Counted from the first letter of the stretch, positions 1-8,468 are shown. The stretch: DNA of 42,503 bases from a bacterium (GCA_009995545.1 JAACPI010000007.1:1-42503); one strand, 5' to 3'. Made by a program: numbers and translations. Notes: generated by a model from the sequence alone, not told the origin.

Positions 1-1
1 T

Positions 2-838
2 TTACACGGGAGTCTCATCAAAAAGATTGTGCATGAAAATACCATTCGGGATATCCGAAAGCATTAATCGTAAGCAAGCTTGAAAAGTTTTATCATCTAC
101 AGGTACCCTATTGACATCCCTTTGACTAAAAACAAGGCCATTCTCTCCGGTTAGACTTATCTTCCTGGAGGATCTGTAATATTCTAAAACTAATTGAAAA
201 AAGGGTAGTCTTTGATATCCATAAACTTCTAACATCTTTTCAAAAAAATCTAGTTCATAAGGTACAAAGCTGGATATAACTCTTCTACCCTTTGTGTACA
301 AGGAGTCATACCAGGATACAGGGTTATCTGGAAAATGGAGGTCTAGCCTTTGTGATTTTGGCAACAAAGCATTATCCTGCATAAAATTTTCTACTGTATT
401 AAAAAAGTGTGTTTTTGATAGTACTCCTTGGTTTACTGCGGTTACCCCACTAAACCTAAGTCCCTGCATTAGATTACGGTTAAACTTGGCGGGTGTTCCA
501 ACATAGTTCGAGACTTCTTCTATAAAGTTAGTTGATTTATATCGACCTCTTAAGTTTCTAGTTCTGAATTCTATTCCTGTGGAGACCAAAAGATCTAGCA
601 TTCTGTTTGTGTTAGGTACCTCTTCCTCTAATAAAGTGTTACAAATAAAGCATAGTGCTAGTGCATCTCCTGGGCGTGTACCTGTCTCCAAATTCCATCT
701 ATAGTGGTATTCGGTTTTTCCCTCAAGAGAAGCCTCTTTGGGTAGTTCTGTAGGGAGGTTTTCGGTACTTACTCCATAATAATCCAGTACTCTGGGGGGT
801 TCTATCCCAATCTGTTCGTAAAGTTTAGGTAAAGACAT
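2..838 (-). CDS. Hypothetical protein, 278 aa
   Basis: I do not recognise this family. The protein looks soluble: no signal peptide, no membrane helix and no clear nucleotide-binding motif. It is mixed in charge with several aromatic stretches (WYDSLY, ELDFFEKML, FFQLVLEYY) and two cysteines close together (CFICN near residue 64). The frame is complete, with the TAA stop at the window edge and an ATG start. A TATAAT box (849-854) lies 10 nt before the ATG, which fits the short-leader promoter style of this genome. It faces away from the GAPDH pair and seems to be transcribed alone. Its base composition is slightly less AT-rich than its neighbours. Coding status is likely from length and promoter; function is unknown. 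Confidence 0.7.
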   Translation of the reverse strand: MSLPKLYEQIGIEPPRVLDYYGVSTENLPTELPKEASLEGKTEYHYRWNLETGTRPGDALALCFICNTLLEEEVPNTNRMLDLLVSTGIEFRTRNLRGRYKSTNFIEEVSNYVGTPAKFNRNLMQGLRFSGVTAVNQGVLSKTHFFNTVENFMQDNALLPKSQRLDLHFPDNPVSWYDSLYTKGRRVISSFVPYELDFFEKMLEVYGYQRLPFFQLVLEYYRSSRKISLTGENGLVFSQRDVNRVPVDDKTFQACLRLMLSDIPNGIFMHNLFDETPV

Positions 839-926
839 ACTATAAGTTATTATACTATACTTACCTTTTAGATAAAGGGTTAATTAAGGATATTAAGGTA
901 TCTAGGATTAAGCTTCCTATACTTTT

Positions 927-1520
927 TTATATAATACTTCGTATTTTTTGAATTAGTGTGTGTTCTGTAATTATTTGGTAAAAGGCAATTCCACTTAAAA
1001 CATAAAACACACCAAATATTGTAAATACAGTTTCTAAGCCTACCCTGTTACCTAAAAACCCACCTACTGCAGCAGTAATAGCCGCTGCAATCGCTGTAAA
1101 AAAGTACTGAAGGCTTAGTTCGTATGTTTCTTTTCCTTTATCTAATATTTTGGAAAATATGTCCCATTTTAATGGGTACAAAAGATCGTCTAAAAACCCC
1201 AACAATGTTAGTATTAAAGCAATATGAATTATAGTTGTAGAAAACCCCATTAGAGCTATTAAAACACCGTATAAAACGTGCGATCCTGTTACTAAGTGTT
1301 TTTGTTTGGTTGTACTTTTAATATCTAATTTTTTAGAAAAATAAATACCAACTGCACCTTTAGTTAACATATAATAGGCAATTAAAAAACCTACTATATC
1401 TATTCTTCCGTGAGTGATTTTATCGGATATTAAAAAAGTTAAAAATACACTTATTAGACTGCTAGCAGAATAACTAAGTGTGTCTGAAACTAAAAAAGAT
1501 TTAACGTTCTTACTTAGCAT
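927..1520 (-). CDS. Half-size MFS-like membrane protein
   Basis: A 197-residue integral membrane protein with about six hydrophobic helices (roughly residues 13-32, 41-59, 80-97, 100-118, 135-157, 163-182). The pattern resembles one half of a major facilitator transporter, including a short basic loop after helix 2 (YFSKKLDIKSTTKQK). Normal MFS proteins have 12 helices, so this is either a half-transporter that dimerises or a degenerate member. The ATG starts at the base directly after the GAPDH stop codon (TAA then ATG), so it is almost certainly cotranscribed with GAPDH. Substrate unknown. No ribosome binding site is visible, so coupling to GAPDH translation is likely. Confidence 0.7.
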   Translation of the reverse strand: MLSKNVKSFLVSDTLSYSASSLISVFLTFLISDKITHGRIDIVGFLIAYYMLTKGAVGIYFSKKLDIKSTTKQKHLVTGSHVLYGVLIALMGFSTTIIHIALILTLLGFLDDLLYPLKWDIFSKILDKGKETYELSLQYFFTAIAAAITAAVGGFLGNRVGLETVFTIFGVFYVLSGIAFYQIITEHTLIQKIRSII

Positions 1521-2882
1521 TTACAGCAATTTACCTACAATGAGAACATGCTTTAATAGCATATTTACATATCCCCATTCGTTGTCATACCAAGCACATA
1601 CTTTAACCAAGTTTTTATTTACAACTCGGGTTAAATTTAAATCTATTATAGAGCCATGAGGATTTTGTAAAATGTCACTACTTACCAAGGGTTTTTCAGT
1701 AAAAGTTATAATCCCTCCCCATTCTGGCTTTTCTTCTAGTGATCTAAAAATATTATTTATTTCTTCTACACTTGTAGGAGTTTTGCTAATAAAAGTAAAA
1801 TCTAAAATTGATCCTGCTACTACAGGTACTCTCATAGCTAATGCATCAGATTTGCCTTTTAATGAAGGTACAGCCTTTTCGGTAGCTAAAGATGCCCCAC
1901 TACTTGTAGGTATTATGTTTTGAGCTGCAGATCTCCCCCGTCTAAAATCTTTGTGAGGACCATCTACTAGTGATTGGTCTCCGGTGTAACCATGGATCGT
2001 GTTTAAAATCATTGACTCTATGCCTAGCTCGCTATCTAGTATTGCTGCAATAGGGGTTGCAGCGTTAGTTGTACAGCTGGCATTACTAGTAATTTTAGAT
2101 TTAGCTAGTTCTTCTGTATTATTATTTGGTGTTGCTGTAGGGGTTTCATCGTCTTTTGCCGGGGCGCTAATTACTACCCTTTTTGCACCTGCATCCAAGT
2201 GACCTTTAGCCTTTTCACTACTTGTAAAAAAGCCGGTACTTTCTATTACTATATCAACATTTAAATCTTTCCAAGGTAATTTTGCAGGCTCCTTTTCTTG
2301 GATAAAAGATATAGATTTACCGTCAACCTCCAAAGAATTATCTACTACAGCAATTTTTTTATCGTATCTTTTGTAAACTGTGTCAAACTCCAGTAAGTAA
2401 GCTAAATTTTCTAAATTTCCCAAGTCGTTTATAGCAACAATTTGAATATTTGGGTTGTCGAAGGCAACCTTAAAAAACTGTCTACCTATTCTTCCAAATC
2501 CGTTTATAGCAATTTTAATTTTTTCATCGGTGTTAAGCTCCGTTTGTTCTACAATGGGTTGAGCAATAGGGGCAATTTGTGTGGGTTCTGTTTCTATTGT
2601 TTCTGTCTGCACCGATACACTACTACTACTACTGTTTACACTATTCGTACTAGATTCAGCTTGTAAGGGCTGAGCTTCACTTTTTATTTCCTCAAGTTCT
2701 ATATCGTCGTTTAAAGGCATCCTGTCGCTATTAAAACCTAAGGGGGTGTTCTCTGTTTTTACTTCTTCTGTTGTAACTTGAGTTGGAGCTGTATTTAACG
2801 TTTGCTCAATTTCAGTTGCCAAAACATCTGCTTGTTTAACGCTATCGTCGGTCAGTGAAGTAATCGTGTTAGTAAAATCCAT
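1521..2882 (-). CDS. gap: Glyceraldehyde-3-phosphate dehydrogenase with long acidic N-terminal extension
   Basis: Catalyses the NAD(P)-dependent oxidation and phosphorylation of glyceraldehyde 3-phosphate in glycolysis. The catalytic part begins near residue 122 with the Rossmann motif INGFGRIGRQ and contains the active-site SNASCTTN (nucleophilic Cys), the phosphate-site HGYTGDQ and HKDFRRGR stretches, and the terminal WYDNEWGY. It is full length for the family (about 330 aa). It is preceded by about 120 extra residues, acidic and rich in Ser, Thr, Glu and Gln with a run of serines, likely disordered. The only other in-frame Met before the core is M55, so at least 68 extra residues remain with any start. 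The segment before the active-site Cys (PTATPNNNTEE) is also unusual, as the family usually has a GVN motif there. A TATAAT box at 2917-2922 implies a leader of about 28 nt. Confidence 0.93.
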   Translation of the reverse strand: MDFTNTITSLTDDSVKQADVLATEIEQTLNTAPTQVTTEEVKTENTPLGFNSDRMPLNDDIELEEIKSEAQPLQAESSTNSVNSSSSSVSVQTETIETEPTQIAPIAQPIVEQTELNTDEKIKIAINGFGRIGRQFFKVAFDNPNIQIVAINDLGNLENLAYLLEFDTVYKRYDKKIAVVDNSLEVDGKSISFIQEKEPAKLPWKDLNVDIVIESTGFFTSSEKAKGHLDAGAKRVVISAPAKDDETPTATPNNNTEELAKSKITSNASCTTNAATPIAAILDSELGIESMILNTIHGYTGDQSLVDGPHKDFRRGRSAAQNIIPTSSGASLATEKAVPSLKGKSDALAMRVPVVAGSILDFTFISKTPTSVEEINNIFRSLEEKPEWGGIITFTEKPLVSSDILQNPHGSIIDLNLTRVVNKNLVKVCAWYDNEWGYVNMLLKHVLIVGKLL

Positions 2883-2978
2883 ATGGGCAGTGGTATTTAT
2901 TAAAACTTACATTTAGATTATAGCTAATTATTTTTGGGGAGTATAGGTGTTTATAACTTGCGTCTTAGAAGGAATAAA

Positions 2979-3053
2979 TGGTGGACCCGGTGGGAATCGA
3001 ACCCACAACCTACCGGTTAAGAGCCGGTTGCTCTACCGTTGAGCTACAGATCC
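2979..3053 (-). tRNA. tRNA-Lys (CTT)
   Basis: Complete cloverleaf with an ACCGG/CCGGT anticodon stem and loop CTCTTAA, giving anticodon CTT (codon AAG). The acceptor stem pairs with one G-U, the discriminator base is A, and CCA is encoded. T-loop sequence TTCGATT is present. Confidence 0.95.
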
Positions 3054-3146
3054 ATTTTGCTTATTAGTATAGCGTATATGAGTTTTTTGGTATAGTCGTA
3101 GCCAAGGATGGGTTTATTAGGCTTGCATCGTAACGAAGGGTGTTTG

Positions 3147-3232
3147 TGGTGCCGGAGGCGGGACTTGAACCCGCACAAGCAAAGCTTACAGCGTTCTGAA
3201 CACTGCGCGTATACCAATTCCGCCACTCCGGC
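3147..3232 (-). tRNA. tRNA-Leu (CAG)
   Basis: Class II tRNA with a long variable arm. Anticodon loop TTCAGAA gives anticodon CAG (codon CTG). Perfect GCCGGAG/CTCCGGC acceptor stem, A discriminator and encoded CCA. About 90 bp upstream of tRNA-Lys on the same strand, so the two may be cotranscribed. ORF 3044-3226 in the track is a shadow of these tRNAs. Confidence 0.95.
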
Positions 3233-3256
3233 TCAAATGTAGGCAGTTTTACTCTA

Positions 3257-3475
3257 TTATTCTTTAATTACAGTTGGTTCTAAAATTTTAGCACTGTCTT
3301 TTTTACCCTTTACTTCGGTAACAGTATTTTTAGCAAAGTCTTTGTACCTATTAATTAATCCGTTTAAAAGTATTTTTTTAATCCCATTACCTTCAAACTG
3401 GGTGTATTGCTTTGGAAACTTATTTTGTAAAAAGTTTAAAAACTTTCCTAGGTAGTAAAAAAAACCTTTATTCAT
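3257..3475 (-). CDS. Small hypothetical protein, 72 aa
   Basis: A basic 72-residue protein of unknown function with a hydrophobic, aromatic N-terminus (GFFYYLGKFLNFL) and a lysine-rich C-terminal half. It starts 10 nt after the Dus stop codon. A TATAAT sequence overlapping the end of the Dus gene lies 9 nt before the ATG, so it may also have its own nearly leaderless transcript. No conserved motif recognised; coding status rests on position and composition. Confidence 0.5.
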   Translation of the reverse strand: MNKGFFYYLGKFLNFLQNKFPKQYTQFEGNGIKKILLNGLINRYKDFAKNTVTEVKGKKDSAKILEPTVIKE

Positions 3476-3485
3476 TTAGAAGCTA

Positions 3486-4439
3486 TTATACCCTTAAACT
3501 TTTTAAAAAATCCTTTGCTTCTTTTGCATTTTGAGTTTTCATTAACTCCCCTCTTATTGACCCTGCATTTTCAAAACCCTTCAAATAAATCTTAAAGTAT
3601 TTTTTTAAATGGTAAAAATTTTTACCCTCACCCCAGGTTTTTGTAAAAAGATTAATATGTTCTGTTAACATCTCTAGTTTTTTATTTATTTCTAAATCTG
3701 CTATGTTTTGGCCCTCCTTAAAAATTAGTATATTTTCTAAAATACCTCTTGCAACCATTACACCATCTACACCATATGTTTTATGTTTATCCTCAATCTC
3801 ACTGCGCTCTCTTACGTCACCATTTCCAATAATAATAGTATTAGGGCTAATTTTGTTTTTCAGCTTTACAACTTTTGCAACTTCGCTCCAGTCTGCTGGT
3901 TTTTCATCTTGCTTAGAAGTTCTACCGTGGATTGTCAGAGCTTGTAAATTTTGTTGCAGTAAAAAGGTAGCCCACTCTTCAGTTTGTATTGTTCTAAAGC
4001 CAATTCTTGTTTTAACACTAACAGGTAATTTGCCCGCTCCTTCTTTAGTTGCTTGTATAATTTCTTTAGCTAAGCCGGGGTTTTCAATTAAGGCAGAGCA
4101 AGCGCCTTTTTTAACGATTTTTTTAACAGGGCAGCCCATGTTTATATCTACGCCATCAAAACCTAGGTCCTCCGCCATTTTAGCGCTTTTATAGTGCATT
4201 TGGGGGTCTAAACCCCATATTTGTGCAACTAAGGGTCTTTCTTTTTCTGTGTATTTCCATCGGTACATTACTTTACTTTTACCTGCGCTTCCAAGTCCTT
4301 CGGCATTAGTAAATTCAGTAAAATAAACGTCGGCAGGAGCCCATTTGGCTATTAACTGCCTAAACACTGTGTCTGTTACATCTTCCATAGGTGCCAGAAC
4401 TTTAATCGGTTTGTTAAGTTTTTCCCAAAAATTACTCAC
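3486..4439 (-). CDS. dus: tRNA-dihydrouridine synthase
   Basis: FMN- and NADPH-dependent enzyme that reduces specific uridines in tRNA to dihydrouridine. The TIM-barrel hallmarks are present in order: LAPMEDVTD near the N-terminus (FMN phosphate region), NMGCPVKKIVKKGACSAL with the catalytic Cys of the Dus signature, VSVKTRIGF, LTIHGRTSKQ and IGNGDV. Length (317 aa) is normal. The ORF track starts at ATG 4445, but a TATAAT box (4446-4451) touches that ATG. The GTG six bases downstream (4437-4439) sits where transcription should begin, so I choose GTG. This gives VSNFWEKLNK and costs only two residues. It lies between the protease gene and a small ORF on the same strand. Confidence 0.92.
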   Translation of the reverse strand: MSNFWEKLNKPIKVLAPMEDVTDTVFRQLIAKWAPADVYFTEFTNAEGLGSAGKSKVMYRWKYTEKERPLVAQIWGLDPQMHYKSAKMAEDLGFDGVDINMGCPVKKIVKKGACSALIENPGLAKEIIQATKEGAGKLPVSVKTRIGFRTIQTEEWATFLLQQNLQALTIHGRTSKQDEKPADWSEVAKVVKLKNKISPNTIIIGNGDVRERSEIEDKHKTYGVDGVMVARGILENILIFKEGQNIADLEINKKLEMLTEHINLFTKTWGEGKNFYHLKKYFKIYLKGFENAGSIRGELMKTQNAKEAKDFLKSLRV

Positions 4440-4485
4440 ACACATATTATACAGTAAATGTTTAGTGGGGTTTTATTTTTAACTT

Positions 4486-5892
4486 TTAGTTTAGGTAGTT
4501 TTTGCAGTCTTTTTTTTGTTCTGTAAAATCCTGATTATATTCCTTTTCTAAATCCTCCCAGCTTTTTATACACTGAACATAAACATTCTGCTCCCCATTT
4601 ATATTTAACTGCTTACTTAATAGAACACCCTCGTTATGAAGTTTAATGTATTCATTATTTAATGAGTCCGCGTCTCCATAAGTAACCTTTCCGTTTGTAT
4701 AACCATCCCAGAGTTTTTCCGCTATTTCGATTTTACGCTCTAGTATTTTTAATATTTTTTTAACTCCGTCTTTATCTACAAATTGATTTTCTTTAGCACC
4801 TTTCCAGCTATCTAATACCTTTTTATCTTCACTTCTGCGGTTTTCCCAATATATTACACTGTCGTAATCGTAGGATACTGCCTGGTTATAATTAAAACTT
4901 CCTTGTTCCTCATTAACTACTTCACTTGGAGTTTTTGGTGGGATAATAGGTCCCCCTACCGTACTTTGTACTATCTGTTCTACAACACCTTTAGCGTAAT
5001 TTGCATCTATTGCATAACCGATACCCTCCGATGGGATATCTTTGCCTACCCAGGCATTTTTACTAGTATTTATTCCTACAACCCCGCACTTATTTACTAA
5101 AGGGCCACCCGAATTACCTGGGTTTATAGGGCTGTCTGTTTGAATCATTTTTACACTGCTATCGCTAAATTGAAGCCTACGTGAAAATACTCCTTTAGTA
5201 ATAGTGCTTTCTCCGTATGGATCCTTTGGCCATCCAAGTGCGTACAAGGTTTCTGCCAAGTCTAAACTAGAAGTGCTTGCCCAATCGCAGTAGTTGTAGC
5301 TTTGTTTAGTTTGTAAAACTGCTAAATCGTCTTTTTCGGAATATCCTGCAATAGGAACATCTACATAACCCGAGTCTAACAAAACTTTTACATAACCGTT
5401 ATCGCTGTAACTAACGACGTGTAAGTTGGTTACAATATAATTTGGATTTATAAAAAAACCAGACCCATGTCCGGTTTTTGCATCTCCAATCAAAACTGTA
5501 CAAGCTTTGGCTTTGACTAAAGAAGTTTTTTCGTCACAAATTAAAGAATTTTTACTAGTCGTTTGTGTTTGGGGTTTTTTAAATTCTGTATCCTTTTCAA
5601 CATTTTTTTGTTGATAGCTTAGTAAAATACCTATTAAACCTAAAAAAATCAAAATGCTTATTACTAGCGCTAGGGTTTTATTTACTCTGTTTAAGTAGTA
5701 AAAAGTAAGCAAAATTACTCCAATACTAAGAAAAACAAGGCAAACAAGTAATACCAGCCAAATATAACTGGCTAAAAATAGATTAAAAGGTGAATTGATT
5801 GTTAAAAAATAGTAAGAAGTTCCCCAGCTAGCAACAGCTATTAAAAGTGTACTTGTAGTTAAAATCCACCCTATTGTTCTAATTTTGTTCAT
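4486..5892 (-). CDS. Membrane-anchored trypsin-like serine protease (HtrA/S1C type, no PDZ)
   Basis: Three hydrophobic helices (about residues 11-32, 41-70 and 77-96 of the ORF-track protein) anchor a chymotrypsin-fold protease facing outside. The catalytic triad is visible: His in TNLHVV (161), Asp in DDLAVL (192) and Ser in NPGNSGGPLV (264), all typical of the HtrA/DegP family. The C-terminal 170 residues are not a PDZ domain but a charged, helical, probably coiled segment, so substrate recognition must differ from classical HtrA. The ORF-track ATG (5901) overlaps a TAAAAT -10 box (5900-5905). The ATG at 5890-5892, seven bases beyond the box, is the better, leaderless start. It follows an exported protein gene by 36 bp and may act with it in envelope quality control (inference). 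Confidence 0.9.
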   Translation of the reverse strand: MNKIRTIGWILTTSTLLIAVASWGTSYYFLTINSPFNLFLASYIWLVLLVCLVFLSIGVILLTFYYLNRVNKTLALVISILIFLGLIGILLSYQQKNVEKDTEFKKPQTQTTSKNSLICDEKTSLVKAKACTVLIGDAKTGHGSGFFINPNYIVTNLHVVSYSDNGYVKVLLDSGYVDVPIAGYSEKDDLAVLQTKQSYNYCDWASTSSLDLAETLYALGWPKDPYGESTITKGVFSRRLQFSDSSVKMIQTDSPINPGNSGGPLVNKCGVVGINTSKNAWVGKDIPSEGIGYAIDANYAKGVVEQIVQSTVGGPIIPPKTPSEVVNEEQGSFNYNQAVSYDYDSVIYWENRRSEDKKVLDSWKGAKENQFVDKDGVKKILKILERKIEIAEKLWDGYTNGKVTYGDADSLNNEYIKLHNEGVLLSKQLNINGEQNVYVQCIKSWEDLEKEYNQDFTEQKKDCKNYLN

Positions 5893-5928
5893 TAGAATCA
5901 TTTTACTACATATTAAGGTCTCTTATAT

Positions 5929-6591
5929 TTATTTACTAAAGCTTACTATTAGCTGTCCTTGGTCAAACTCGATTTTTTCAAAAGAATCTTTGTATTCTGG
6001 GTAGCTATTAAAAGCCAATTTTCTTGCGTTTGCCGCAAATTGTCTAATTGCCAGCATTTCTATTCCACTAAACTTTCTGTCCCCTGTATTTTCTAACTTT
6101 TTAACAATTAAATTTTTGCCTGCTTCATCCGGTGTTAACTCTATATAAATACCATAATCATTGTTTACAGTAAGATTTAAAATTCCCTTGCCTTTTTGAA
6201 GTGCCGCGGACCCCTTGTTTACTGTATAACCCGCAAAAGTTTGACCTATTAAGTAGCTGTTTATATACCTATTTAACTCTGATTGAGAAATAGCTAAAGA
6301 CCAAGATTTATCTACTGTTTTATCTCCATCCACTGCTGTTAAATCCTCTGTATTAATTTCTTTTAGGGTAGCCTGGTCGGTAGTTTCTGTTTTTTCCGTG
6401 TTAACTTCAGTTTCTTTCGTATCTATTTTAATATTATCCCCTTTATTAGAGTTAGATGGCAAAAATATTTGTTTAACTTCCGTAAAAGAAGTTGGTATAG
6501 ACATGCCCGCAAAATGCCAATAAGCATAGGCTTTAGAAGGAATGGATAGTAAAAATAGAACAGGTATTATACTAAGAATTATTTTTTTCAT
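5929..6591 (-). CDS. Exported hypothetical protein, 220 aa
   Basis: A clear Sec signal peptide (KKIILSIIPVLFLLSIPSKAYA, cleavage probably after AYA near residue 23) is followed by a Lys/Glu/Thr-rich linker (residues 45-95) and a folded C-terminal domain of about 120 residues ending in alternating hydrophobic strands. I do not recognise the domain. It resembles small beta-rich extracytoplasmic domains in general, but no family can be named. An extended -10 element TGGTATAAT (6598-6606) ends six bases before the ATG, predicting a leaderless mRNA. It is the first gene of the run exported protein, protease, Dus, small ORF, so a shared envelope role with the protease is plausible. Confidence 0.75.
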   Translation of the reverse strand: MKKIILSIIPVLFLLSIPSKAYAYWHFAGMSIPTSFTEVKQIFLPSNSNKGDNIKIDTKETEVNTEKTETTDQATLKEINTEDLTAVDGDKTVDKSWSLAISQSELNRYINSYLIGQTFAGYTVNKGSAALQKGKGILNLTVNNDYGIYIELTPDEAGKNLIVKKLENTGDRKFSGIEMLAIRQFAANARKLAFNSYPEYKDSFEKIEFDQGQLIVSFSK

Positions 6592-6597
6592 GAAGGG

Positions 6598-6606
6598 ATT
6601 ATACCA
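6598..6606 (-). promoter_or_regulatory. Extended -10 promoter, leaderless
   Basis: TGG-TATAAT on the minus strand, six bases before the ATG of the exported protein gene (6591). One of the clearest cases of the leaderless promoter pattern in this window. Confidence 0.7.
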
Positions 6607-6637
6607 CTGTTAAAGAAGTACCTATACTTAGGAATTT

Positions 6638-6874
6638 ATGGAGCTGGTAACCGTAATTGGCTCGGACCTATTTAGCCAGGACGAGTATACCAAAGAATAT
6701 CTACTCGACCCCGACTTGCCACTTATTTTTAAGATAAAAATCGGCCTTCGCTATTGGGTTACTGCTGATATGATTTTACAACTAAACGTATTCGAAGACT
6801 ATCTTGAGAAAATAAATCCGTTTTTGTTTCTGGAAGTATTTGGTAAACGACGCAAAGATCGAAAAATATGCTAA
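6638..6874 (+). CDS. Hypothetical protein, 78 aa
   Basis: Unrecognised 78-residue protein, acidic in the first half and basic at the C-terminus (GKRRKDRK). A TATACT box (6623-6628) lies nine bases before the ATG, divergent from the exported protein promoter, which supports expression. Its codons (CTG, CTC, GAC, GGC, CGC) are less AT-biased than those of the surrounding genes and resemble those of the kinase gene that follows, so both may have arrived together. It could also be a remnant of a larger gene. The 126 bp between it and the next gene hold no feature I can name. Confidence 0.4.
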   Translation: MELVTVIGSDLFSQDEYTKEYLLDPDLPLIFKIKIGLRYWVTADMILQLNVFEDYLEKINPFLFLEVFGKRRKDRKIC

Positions 6875-7000
6875 TATTTGCTTACCTAATGGTTTCTGTA
6901 GTGAAAGTACCTTTTAAGGGAGCGAATGTTGGCAGCTAATTACTGATCCATCTTGGCTACAGGGACCGAAATCTTAAAAATATTAGAAACTGAATAAAGT

Positions 7001-8002
7001 ATGGAATACTCTCAAAGATTAGGTAACATCACCGATGAGCAATTTCAAAAGGCTCTCGATCGATTCGAGCTCGGACAGCTAATTAAAGCTGAGAGTATAC
7101 CCTTTGGAAACTTTGGTCAAAATGTTTTTCTAACTACTACAATTGGAGAATATGTTTTTCGAGGTAAACCACATTATGCCTGGCAGTTTAAGAGCGAGCA
7201 GTTTATGGCTGACCTCCTTCATAAAAAGACAAAGACTCCAGTGCCTTACCCATATTTAGTTGATGAACAAACCGATATTTTTGGTTGGGGTTACGTAATT
7301 ATGCCTAGATTGAATGGAAAACAACTAAAAGATAAAAGTGTTAAAGATCAATTAACAATTGAAGACAAAAAAGATATCGCAAGAGCATTTGGTGAAAATC
7401 TGGCCGAAATGCAAACTTTAACCTGGGATTTTTCAGGACAGTATGATTTACAAACCGGTTCAATTAAAGCATTCGATAAACCTTTCGACCAGTGGATTAT
7501 TGACAGAATAAAGGAATTAGCCAATCTTTGCTCTACATACGGCGATAAAACCCCCAAAACAGATATTGAATGGATAGACAAAATCATAGAGGATGGAGTA
7601 GAAGCTATGAGAGTGGTTTTCACTCCCACTTTTGTCATGCACGATTATCAAGAAAGCAATATGGTCGTTGATAAAATTGACGGCAAGTGGAAAGTAACAG
7701 GCGTTTTTGACTTGATGGAAAACTATTTCGGTGATGGGGAATCTGATTTGCCTCGTATGTTTATTGCATATGCCGAGGAGGATATGAATCTGGCTTATAT
7801 TTTCCTTAATTCCTACTTGTCCAAACACAAAGTTAGACCTGGTTTTGAAAAACGTTTTCCTATTTATGTGCTTATAGACCGACTTATTGTCTGGGAGTGG
7901 GCTCAACGAACCGGAAAATGTTGGTGGAATAGTAAGTTTACCTTTAGAGATTGGTGTGGTGAATTCTCACAGCTAGATGAAAAACTTCTTGTGATCAAAT
8001 AA
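7001..8002 (+). CDS. Aminoglycoside phosphotransferase (APH)-family kinase
   Basis: A 333-residue protein with the APH/choline-kinase-like fold. It has a lobe with YVFRGKP and the hinge-like YVIMPRLNG near residue 100. The catalytic loop MHDYQESNMVV carries Asp 215 and Asn 220 at the family spacing, and VFDLMENYFGDGESDLP supplies the metal-binding Asp 237. Relatives phosphorylate antibiotics, sugars, homoserine or choline, and the substrate cannot be told from sequence. Codon use (CTC, CGA, GAG, CTG) is clearly less AT-rich than its neighbours, which suggests recent transfer. It lies on the 3' side of a tRNA-Gly gene, a typical place for acquired DNA, but I see no duplicated tRNA end. No promoter of the local style and no strong ribosome site are seen. 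Confidence 0.85.
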   Translation: MEYSQRLGNITDEQFQKALDRFELGQLIKAESIPFGNFGQNVFLTTTIGEYVFRGKPHYAWQFKSEQFMADLLHKKTKTPVPYPYLVDEQTDIFGWGYVIMPRLNGKQLKDKSVKDQLTIEDKKDIARAFGENLAEMQTLTWDFSGQYDLQTGSIKAFDKPFDQWIIDRIKELANLCSTYGDKTPKTDIEWIDKIIEDGVEAMRVVFTPTFVMHDYQESNMVVDKIDGKWKVTGVFDLMENYFGDGESDLPRMFIAYAEEDMNLAYIFLNSYLSKHKVRPGFEKRFPIYVLIDRLIVWEWAQRTGKCWWNSKFTFRDWCGEFSQLDEKLLVIK

Positions 8003-8136
8003 AAACTTAGGTCCGACTCCGGTATCCAGTTAAGATTTTTCTAGGCTAAAGACAAAACGTTAAAAATAGGGGCTAGAACTCGGGATAATGTTGGTTTCTT
8101 GAGGAAAATTGATGAAAACACAAAACCATTTCGCTA

Positions 8137-8211
8137 TGGAGCGGGTAAGGGGAATTGAACCCCTATCTTTGCCATGGCAAGGCAATATAATAGCCTTTAT
8201 ACGATACCCGC
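8137..8211 (-). tRNA. tRNA-Gly (GCC)
   Basis: Cloverleaf with anticodon stem TTGCC/GGCAA and loop TTGCCAT, anticodon GCC (codon GGC/GGU). GCGGGTA/TACCCGC acceptor stem, T discriminator, encoded CCA. Its 3' end faces the foreign-looking APH block. The 134 bp between the APH stop and this tRNA hold nothing recognisable. Confidence 0.95.
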
Positions 8212-8307
8212 GTTAACAATAAAGATTTTACACTAAAAAAAGTAATAAATGAATAATAGAGGTAAAAATGCTACGCCTGAGCAAGAGTAATTTACCAAAT
8301 ATAATTA

Positions 8308-8383
8308 TGGCGCGCCCGGCAAGATTCGAACTTGCGACCTTCTCCTTAGAAGGGAACTGCTCTAGCCACTGAGCTACGGGCGC
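8308..8383 (-). tRNA. tRNA-Arg (TCT)
   Basis: Acceptor stem GCGCCCG/CGGGCGC, T-stem GCAAG/CTTGC, anticodon loop CTTCTAA giving anticodon TCT (codon AGA, by far the commonest Arg codon here). The outermost anticodon-stem pair (27-43) is a G-A mismatch. Discriminator G and CCA encoded. Confidence 0.93.
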
Positions 8384-8468
8384 CTAAATTCAGTACATTG
8401 TGGTCTATCTCTGCTATTTTAGACGTTTTATCCTTAATTTTCTACTAACTTACGTTACTTAGTAGTAC

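Noticed and set aside
3044-3226. 60-residue ORF on the minus strand
   Set aside because: It is the translation of the tRNA-Lys and tRNA-Leu genes and the spacer between them.
6592-6640. Duplicated tRNA-Gly 3' end marking the far side of an island
   Set aside because: No copy of the tRNA-Gly 3' sequence was found left of the APH block, so integration at the tRNA remains only an inference.
6875-7000. Possible T-box or other riboswitch before the APH gene
   Set aside because: An AGGGACC-like string is present, but no T-box core, no specifier stem and no terminator could be drawn.
7348-7906. Two antisense ORFs within the APH gene
   Set aside because: The plus-strand frame has conserved kinase motifs throughout; the antisense frames have none.
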